Of a stretch of 7,165 nt of DNA, positions 1-3,941 are shown one piece after another. Origin of the DNA: Cyanobacteria bacterium UBA11153 (lineage in GTDB: Bacteria > Cyanobacteriota > Cyanobacteriia > Cyanobacteriales > Coleofasciculaceae); contig DOIX01000291.1 of NCBI GenBank assembly GCA_003511885.1, positions 1 to 7,165 on the forward strand, read 5' to 3'. Below the pieces are notes generated by a model that had not been told where the DNA came from, did no database searches, and was given only the letters and a program-made list of their open reading frames with translations. Made by a program: the position numbers and the translations under genes. Position 1 is the first letter of the stretch. Each line of letters opens with the position of its first letter.

Positions 1-713
1 CCATTAGTCAGGAGCGTCACATCGCTGGTTTCTGTGAGGGAAAACTTGTAGTAATCAACCGTATCAGCACTTCCCACAAAATCTGGGAAAGTTTGACTAC
101 TACTCAAAGTACCAACGTTGATAGCAGTACCAATAGAATTATCGCTGTTATCTACACCACTATCCTCTACCGGAATAACTTGCCCATCAAGTACAATAAT
201 TCCTAGATCGTCCTCAGCCTTCAAAGCTTGTAATGCCTCATCATCCAAACTCTCACCCCGCACCAACGCCGCGAAAATCGCCCCTTCATCCCCCGCACTA
301 TCCACGCTATTGAGTCGCGCATCAATCCGATGTCCCGCCTCTTCCAATATCACACTTACCAACGCCTCTAAATTCCCCAGATTCTCTCGCAGAAACGCCT
401 CTGACAAATAAATTCGGTTAGTAGTCGCCCCATAAGCCCCATTTGCGCCATTAAGTTCACCACCTTGGCGAATTTCTATCCCAGAAAGTAGGCTAAAATC
501 TCCAGCCAGCCAATCTGCCTGTAACTCAGCCGTTTCCACCCCTTCCCCAAAAGCTACCGCCATCTTCTGACTAAACTCCGGGCTATTGGCAAAAGCAGCT
601 AACCTAGCTTGTGCCAGGAGGAGAACTTGTTCTGCAACAGAGAGGACATCAGATTCCAGCAGGAGAGGCGTTTCGACAAGTAGATTATTGCCAAAAATAT
701 ATCTAGTATTCAT
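1..713 (-). CDS. N-terminal part of a large PPC-domain extracellular protein (runs off left edge)
   Basis: The frame is open from an ATG at 713 to the window edge, giving 237 codons with the C-terminus missing. Residues ~20-185 resemble a conserved N-terminal region that I recall from very large cyanobacterial calcium-binding or adhesin-like proteins: a helical part (~25-55), TTNRIYLSEAFL (97-108), VILEEAGHRIDARLN (121-135), GDEGAIFAALVRG (141-153) and DDLGIIVLDGQVIPVE (168-183). Residues ~192-237 look like the start of a bacterial pre-peptidase C-terminal (PPC) beta domain, with IGTAINVGTL, then GSADTVDYYKFSL and TSDVTLL. EEAGH resembles a zinc-protease HExxH motif with the first His replaced by Glu, so protease activity should not be assumed. 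There is no N-terminal signal peptide; such proteins usually leave by type I secretion using a C-terminal signal, which would lie outside the window. No clear Shine-Dalgarno precedes the ATG. The presence of a gene is well supported; its full architecture is unknown. Confidence 0.85.
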   Translation of the reverse strand, partial: MNTRYIFGNNLLVETPLLLESDVLSVAEQVLLLAQARLAAFANSPEFSQKMAVAFGEGVETAELQADWLAGDFSLLSGIEIRQGGELNGANGAYGATTNRIYLSEAFLRENLGNLEALVSVILEEAGHRIDARLNSVDSAGDEGAIFAALVRGESLDDEALQALKAEDDLGIIVLDGQVIPVEDSGVDNSDNSIGTAINVGTLSSSQTFPDFVGSADTVDYYKFSLTETSDVTLLTN

Positions 714-864
714 CTTGTAAAGAGTAGAGGGGCAGGAAACAGGGGTTAAAAGAACGTCGAGATTTAAAAATTTTACATGAAATAAAAAATTCCGCTAAAG
801 GTCCTAGACCATCTTCATCGAATCTTTACAATAGAGTTGTGACACTCCTCAGCGATAGCTTGCG

Positions 865-878
865 CTGCTGCAAAGCAG
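865..878. repeat. Small hairpin in a cyanobacterial-style dispersed repeat
   Basis: CTGCT, loop GCAA, AGCAG forms a perfect 5-bp stem. It follows AGCGATAGCTTGCG, and the composite resembles short dispersed intergenic repeats of filamentous cyanobacteria. The family assignment is from memory; the stem itself is visible in the sequence. Confidence 0.45.
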
Positions 879-946
879 ATTGCAAAAAGTCACAAAAATT
901 AAGACTTATGTCTGACGGGGCGACAACTATGGTTGAAACCTTGACA

Positions 947-969
947 GGCTATGCTTTTAAAGCAATGCC
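947..969. repeat. 23-bp near-palindrome
   Basis: GGCTATGCTTT and AAAGCAATGCC are inverted copies around a single central T at 958, with 9 of 11 positions pairing. TTGACA lies directly before it (941-946), but no -10 box follows at a normal distance. It could be an operator-like site or a small structured repeat. No U-tract follows, so it is not a standard terminator. Confidence 0.4.
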
Positions 970-1088
970 AATCCCGAAAAAAGTACCCATGTTAGGGAAA
1001 ATTAGCCAAGAAATCTGGTGGTGTTTGTATCTAGAACAAATACAAAGTTAGATATAAACGTCCTCCCTATTGGGGTAATGTTTTCCGG

Positions 1089-1113
1089 GCTAACGCCCCG
1101 CTTCGCTAACGCC
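1089..1113. repeat. Direct repeat of GCTAACGCC
   Basis: GCTAACGCC occurs at 1089-1097 and 1105-1113, separated by CCGCTTC. The first copy overlaps a short GGGC-TAAC-GCCC hairpin (1087-1098). The composition resembles the GC-rich short repeats common between cyanobacterial genes. Confidence 0.45.
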
Positions 1114-1124
1114 AATGTTTTAAG

Positions 1125-1188
1125 AGCTTGTCGTGTCAATTACACTTCTTTAACCAAATAGAGATGTTTAATAATTGACGACAGAGCT
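1125..1188. repeat. Imperfect inverted repeat, 64 bp overall
   Basis: The left arm AGCTTGTCGTGTCAATTA (1125-1142) pairs with the right arm TAATTGACGACAGAGCT (1172-1188). All 16 alignable bases match, with a 2-nt bulge on the left (TG, 1134-1135) and a 1-nt bulge on the right (G1184), around a 29-nt AT-rich loop. It lies 66 bp downstream of the DUF4291 stop, so it could fold at the 3' end of that transcript. The loop is long and there is no U-run, so a classical intrinsic terminator is unlikely. A remnant of a small repeat element is an alternative. Confidence 0.55.
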
Positions 1189-1254
1189 ACGAGCTGGAAA
1201 GCACCCGTAGGTGTCATGACTCTAAAAACGTAGTTTGTAACTGTTCTGCTATTT

Positions 1255-1791
1255 CTACACTGTTTGAGCTGGTTGTCTTGTTTTGTCCAGTGTTTGGTGG
1301 ATAGCTCTTTTGATACGATGAGCTAATTCGGTAACATCCTCAATCGCCAGAATCCAGCAATTGACGTAATCTCTGACTACACTGCCTCTAATCCCCAGTT
1401 GCAATGCCCGATGTGGGAGTATTTGCAACTTTAAATCTCGGTCTGGGTCCCACTGATAGCGTACCTCACCTCGGCGTAAAGCACCAGACCAGTCTTGTTT
1501 TGTCTTAAATAATGTGCGGTCAAAGGAACTGGGGACAGCTTGAGCTAGAATAGTTTGAAACCCCTCATGAGTTAGCTTAATTTTGAGGATGCACTCTTGT
1601 CCCTGTTTGATAGCGTAACCGGAACGATAGAGCATCCAGCCGAAGGAAGGTTTAATCCAAGTCATTCTCTCCAAGCTAAAGCCTGTACCGAAAGTACCCA
1701 GACGCACGGCTTCTTCAGCAGTAGACGGTTTGAAAGCTTGGTAAACTGAGATGCCTTCCTCGTCAAAGTTTGCCAGTATTTGTCGCTCCAT
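1255..1791 (-). CDS. DUF4291 domain-containing protein
   Basis: A 178-residue protein that covers the usual full length of the DUF4291 family, as I recall it. The characteristic blocks are in order: RQILANFDEEGISVYQAF (3-20), RMTWIKPSFGWMLYRSGYA (42-60), VRYQWDPDRDL (110-120), RALQLGIRG (128-136) and IEDVTELAHRI (150-160). The family occurs in bacteria and fungi, and I know of no established function. It has no signal peptide or membrane segment, so it is probably cytosolic. The chosen start is ATG at 1791, because the family begins close to the RQI block; the frame extends to a TTG at 1824, but those 11 residues look non-homologous. A TATACT hexamer sits 6 nt before the ATG and there is no Shine-Dalgarno, so the mRNA may be leaderless. 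It is divergent from the ABC operon across 122 bp. Confidence 0.88.
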   Translation of the reverse strand: MERQILANFDEEGISVYQAFKPSTAEEAVRLGTFGTGFSLERMTWIKPSFGWMLYRSGYAIKQGQECILKIKLTHEGFQTILAQAVPSSFDRTLFKTKQDWSGALRRGEVRYQWDPDRDLKLQILPHRALQLGIRGSVVRDYVNCWILAIEDVTELAHRIKRAIHQTLDKTRQPAQTV

Positions 1792-1797
1792 ATCTGT

Positions 1798-1803
1798 AGT
1801 ATA
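1798..1803 (-). promoter_or_regulatory. Possible -10 box of the DUF4291 gene
   Basis: On the minus strand TATACT ends 6 nt before the ATG at 1791. TTGGTT lies 15 bp upstream, which is a short spacing for a -35. A good TTGACA at 1846-1841 is too far away to pair with it. If used, transcription would begin at or next to the start codon. This rests on motif likeness only. Confidence 0.25.
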
Positions 1804-1900
1804 AAGTATTACGCAAATAACCAATCATATACTACGATAATTGTCAAGATAATACTCACCGTCCTTTTCCAGATCGGGAACTAGGGGCGAGAATATCCAT

Positions 1901-1906
1901 TACACT
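1901..1906 (+). promoter_or_regulatory. Possible -10 box of the ABC operon
   Basis: TACACT lies 7 nt before the ATG at 1914, with no recognisable -35 at 17 bp and no Shine-Dalgarno between the hexamer and the ATG. The geometry mirrors the divergent DUF4291 start. A promoter further upstream, within 1830-1890, is equally possible. Confidence 0.2.
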
Positions 1907-1913
1907 GAAATCT

Positions 1914-2912
1914 ATGTCTATTATTGTGGCGGAAAACCTAAGTAAAGTCTATCCGGTAGCTATAAAAGAACCGGGGATTAAGGGTACATTTTCCCACTTC
2001 TTCCACCGGAACTACCGCTTAGTGACAGCAGTACAAAATGTCTCATTTGAAATAGGAATGGGCGAGATTGTGGGATTTTTAGGGCCTAATGGGGCGGGAA
2101 AAACTACTACCCTAAAAATCCTGACTGGGCTAATTCATCCCTCAAGTGGGACGGTGCGAGTGGCGGATCGCATTCCTTTCAAGCGTCAACCAGACTTTTT
2201 GCAGAAAATTACTCTAGTAATGGGGCAAAAGCAGCAGTTAATTTGGGATTTGCCTGCTTTGGATTCTTTGAGAATTAATGCCGCTGTTTACGGAATTTCT
2301 CCTAAACAGTTTAATTATCGAGTTGGTGAACTTTCGGAAATGCTGGCTCTGGAAGGTAAACTGACTCAAGCAGTCCGAAAATTGTCTTTGGGGGAAAGGA
2401 TGAAAGCTGAACTTTTGGCGGCACTTCTCCATCAACCCAAGGTATTATTTTTGGATGAGCCGACTTTAGGATTAGATGTTAATGCGCAATTAGCGGTACG
2501 AGATTTCTTGCGGGAATACAATCAACGTACAGGGGCGACGATTCTATTAACTAGTCATTATATGGCAGATATTACGGCTCTTTGCGATCGCGTCTTGCTC
2601 ATTTATGAGGGTCAGAAGATTTATGATGGTAGTCTGGATGATTTATTGGAGCGTTTTTCTCCCTATCGGGAGGTGAAGGTGGAATTGGCTAATCTTTTGC
2701 CTGATGTGGAAAAGGGCGATTTAACGGCGCTGCAAAGTTATGGTGAGGTGGCAGCGGTAGAGGGTAGGGAGGTACGGTTTTTGGTGCTGAGGGAGAAACT
2801 TACGGGGACTGTGGCTCGGATTTTAGCGGAATTAGAAGTGTTAGATTTAACTGTAACAGATCCACCAATTGAGGAAGTAATTGGTAGGGTATTTCGGATG
2901 GGAGCAGTTTAA
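1914..2912 (+). CDS. ABC-2 type exporter, ATP-binding subunit
   Basis: This 332-residue ATPase powers an ABC exporter together with the permease encoded next to it. All nucleotide-binding motifs are intact: Walker A GPNGAGKTT (57-65), Q-loop around Q105, signature LSLGERMK (157-164), Walker B VLFLDEP with catalytic E182, D-loop GLD (186-188) and switch H215 in LLTSHYM. The LSLGERMK signature, the insertion before the Walker A motif (residues ~15-38) and the ~90-residue C-terminal extension after the core fit the COG4586 group of uncharacterised ABC-2 ATPases. The substrate of that group is not established; drugs, lipids or glycans cannot be told apart from sequence. The start matches the family N-terminus (IIVAENLSKVYPV). 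The stop overlaps the permease start by 1 bp, indicating translational coupling. A HIP1 site lies at 2584-2591. ATPase identity is certain; the subgroup is an inference. Confidence 0.95.
   Translation: MSIIVAENLSKVYPVAIKEPGIKGTFSHFFHRNYRLVTAVQNVSFEIGMGEIVGFLGPNGAGKTTTLKILTGLIHPSSGTVRVADRIPFKRQPDFLQKITLVMGQKQQLIWDLPALDSLRINAAVYGISPKQFNYRVGELSEMLALEGKLTQAVRKLSLGERMKAELLAALLHQPKVLFLDEPTLGLDVNAQLAVRDFLREYNQRTGATILLTSHYMADITALCDRVLLIYEGQKIYDGSLDDLLERFSPYREVKVELANLLPDVEKGDLTALQSYGEVAAVEGREVRFLVLREKLTGTVARILAELEVLDLTVTDPPIEEVIGRVFRMGAV
2584..2591. repeat. HIP1 octamer
   Basis: GCGATCGC, the highly iterated palindrome of cyanobacterial genomes, within the ABC ATPase gene. Confidence 0.8.
2900..2904 (+). 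promoter_or_regulatory. Ribosome binding site of the permease gene
   Basis: GGGAG, 7 nt before the ATG at 2912, lies within the last codons of the ATPase gene. It is the only convincing Shine-Dalgarno in the window and supports translation of the permease at the overlapping TAATG junction. Confidence 0.65.
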
Positions 2913-3700
2913 TGAAGCGAGTAATTACTATAGCTAAAACGTTGATATTCGTTTACTATGCTTACATATTGGAGTATCGGGCAGAAATATTTTTGTGGGC
3001 GCTATCGGGCAGTTTACCTTTGATTATGATGGGGGTGTGGATTGAGGCATCTCAAGGTGGACAGTTTAGCTTGGCGGCTGGGGATTTTGCTCGCTATTTT
3101 TTGGCTGTTTTTATTATCCGTCAGTTTACAGTAGTTTGGGTAATTTGGGATTTTGAAAAGGAAGTTTTACAAGGGCAGTTATCTCATCGCTTGTTGCAGC
3201 CAATCGATCCTGTATGGCATCATGTTGCTACCCATATATCGGAAAGGATAGCTCGAATACCATTTATTGTCGCTTTGGTTGCTTTGTTTTTTTTGCTTTA
3301 TCCCCAGGCGTTTTGGTTGCCTAGTTTGAGCAATTTGTTACTGTTTTGCGTGACTGTGGTTATGGCATTTGCTCTGCGTTTCTTGATGCAGTATACTTAT
3401 GCTTTGTTTGCTTTTTGGACTGAGCGGGCTAGTGCGATTGAGCAATTTTTGTTTTTATTACATTTGTTTCTTTCGGGTATGATTGCTCCTCTAGAGGTTT
3501 TTCCCGATGCGGTGCGGGAGGTGGCGTTGTGGACTCCTTTTCCTTATATGATTAATTTTCCGGCTTCGGTTTTGATTGGGTTGCCTGTAGATTTGGGTAG
3601 GGCATTTTTGGTGATGTGGGGTTGGGGTTTATTCTTTTTTGTCACGAATCGTTGGTTATGGCGGAAGGGTTTGAAGCATTATTCGGGTATGGGGGCATGA
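2912..3700 (+). CDS. ABC-2 type exporter, permease subunit
   Basis: A 262-residue membrane protein with about six predicted hydrophobic segments: ~25-44, 60-80, 113-134, 139-166, 174-195 and 227-248. It resembles the ABC-2 permeases partnered with COG4586 ATPases (COG4587/COG3694 type). Visible landmarks are WDFEKEVLQGQLSHRLLQP (79-97), a cytosolic segment likely to contact the ATPase, and FLSGMIAPLEVFPDAVREV (186-204), a conserved periplasmic-side loop. It starts at the TAATG overlap with the ATPase gene and has a good ribosome site. It presumably forms the transmembrane channel, as a homodimer or with a second permease; no second permease gene follows, whereas related loci often carry two. 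Codon use is unusually G- and T-rich. The TGA stop forms the first three bases of the inverted-repeat element that begins at 3698. Confidence 0.92.
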   Translation: MKRVITIAKTLIFVYYAYILEYRAEIFLWALSGSLPLIMMGVWIEASQGGQFSLAAGDFARYFLAVFIIRQFTVVWVIWDFEKEVLQGQLSHRLLQPIDPVWHHVATHISERIARIPFIVALVALFFLLYPQAFWLPSLSNLLLFCVTVVMAFALRFLMQYTYALFAFWTERASAIEQFLFLLHLFLSGMIAPLEVFPDAVREVALWTPFPYMINFPASVLIGLPVDLGRAFLVMWGWGLFFFVTNRWLWRKGLKHYSGMGA

Positions 3701-3830
3701 TAAGCTGCGGCGCTTTTAAATTGCTTATTGAAACAGACACGGAGACGCGGAGAGGGGGAGACACTCTGAGGGTTTGACGGATTGTTTCCTAACTGAATCA
3801 TATCCAATTTAGATGCGTAGCAGCTTATCA
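3698..3830. mobile_element. MITE-like element bounded by 26-bp inverted repeats
   Basis: The left arm at 3698-3723 begins TGATAAGCTGCGGCGC and the right arm at 3805-3830 is its inverted copy, ending GTAGCAGCTTATCA. Twenty-two of 26 positions match; the mismatches are GG/TA and two of the three bases before TAAATTG. The 81-bp interior contains four degenerate octamers and no gene. A third arm copy lies at 7147-7165, showing that the sequence is dispersed. The element lies between the convergent permease and cyclase genes and could fold into a stem in either transcript. No target-site duplication is obvious. Mobility is an inference; the inverted repeat is directly visible. Confidence 0.65.
3735..3766 (+). 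repeat. Degenerate octamer array inside the inverted-repeat element
   Basis: Four consecutive 8-nt units: AGACACGG, AGACGCGG, AGAGGGGG and AGACACTC. The purine-rich AGACRCGG type resembles short tandemly repeated repeats of filamentous cyanobacteria. It is nested within the interior of the 3698-3830 element. Confidence 0.6.
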
Positions 3831-3870
3831 AGTCAAAAGTTACAAGTCACAAGTCAAAAGTCACAAGTCA
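3829..3870 (+). repeat. Heptamer array, consensus MAAGTCA, six units
   Basis: Six in-phase 7-nt units: CAAGTCA, AAAGTTA, CAAGTCA, CAAGTCA, AAAGTCA and CAAGTCA. The first unit starts on the last two bases of the inverted-repeat element, so the two features abut exactly. It matches the AAGTCAAAAGTCA-like short tandem repeats common between cyanobacterial genes. Confidence 0.9.
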
Positions 3871-3885
3871 AAAATAACAAATTCT

Positions 3886-3941
3886 CCCCTAGCCCCTAGC
3901 CCCTAGCCCCTAGCCTCTAATCCCTAGCCCCTAGCCCCTAT
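3886..3941 (+). repeat. Heptamer array, consensus CCCCTAG, eight units
   Basis: Eight in-phase 7-nt units: four perfect CCCCTAG (3886-3913), CCTCTAA, TCCCTAG, CCCCTAG and CCCCTAT. It follows the MAAGTCA array after 15 bp. Units from 3924 onward encode the last residues and the stop of the cyclase-like protein on the minus strand. Because the unit contains the palindrome CTAG and 7 is not divisible by 3, the array has TAG in all six frames. Confidence 0.92.

Larger units (their letters stand above)
714..1254. other. 541-bp gene-free intergenic region
   Basis: This stretch lies between the DUF4291 stop and the start of the large partial gene, both on the minus strand. It should hold the end of the first transcript and the promoter of the second. 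A possible minus-strand -10 (TGTAAAAT, 777-770) lies about 57 nt before the ATG at 713, without a convincing -35. The region also holds a small GCAA-loop hairpin (865-878), a near-palindrome (947-969), a 9-bp direct repeat (1089-1113) and an imperfect inverted repeat (1125-1188). A plus-strand open frame from a GTG at 839 to 1051 (70 codons) exists, but its peptide is not recognisable, has no ribosome site and crosses the hairpins. I do not call a gene here. Confidence 0.7.

Noticed and set aside
118..411. 97-codon plus-strand open frame
   Set aside because: Ser- and Pro-rich antisense shadow of the large partial minus-strand gene, which shows clear family motifs.
949..990. Minus-strand mini-frame reading MGTFFGIGIALKA then stop
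   Set aside because: Only 13 residues; the sequence felt familiar from cyanobacterial intergenic regions, but nothing supports expression.
839..1051. 70-codon plus-strand open frame (GTG start; internal ATG at 908)
   Set aside because: No recognisable domain and no ribosome site; it crosses a dispersed-repeat hairpin and a near-palindrome. It looks like a chance open frame in an intergenic region.
1792..1824. 11-residue N-terminal extension of the DUF4291 protein from a TTG codon
   Set aside because: DUF4291 proteins begin near the RQI block, and the ATG at 1791 fits better; the extension overlaps the likely promoter.
3698..3830. Intrinsic terminator
   Set aside because: The arms are separated by 81 bp and there is no U-run after the stem. 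A terminating effect is possible but not shown by the sequence.
3829..3941. CRISPR array or origin iterons
   Set aside because: The units are contiguous 7-mers without spacers, typical of short tandemly repeated repeats; no DnaA boxes or cas genes were seen.
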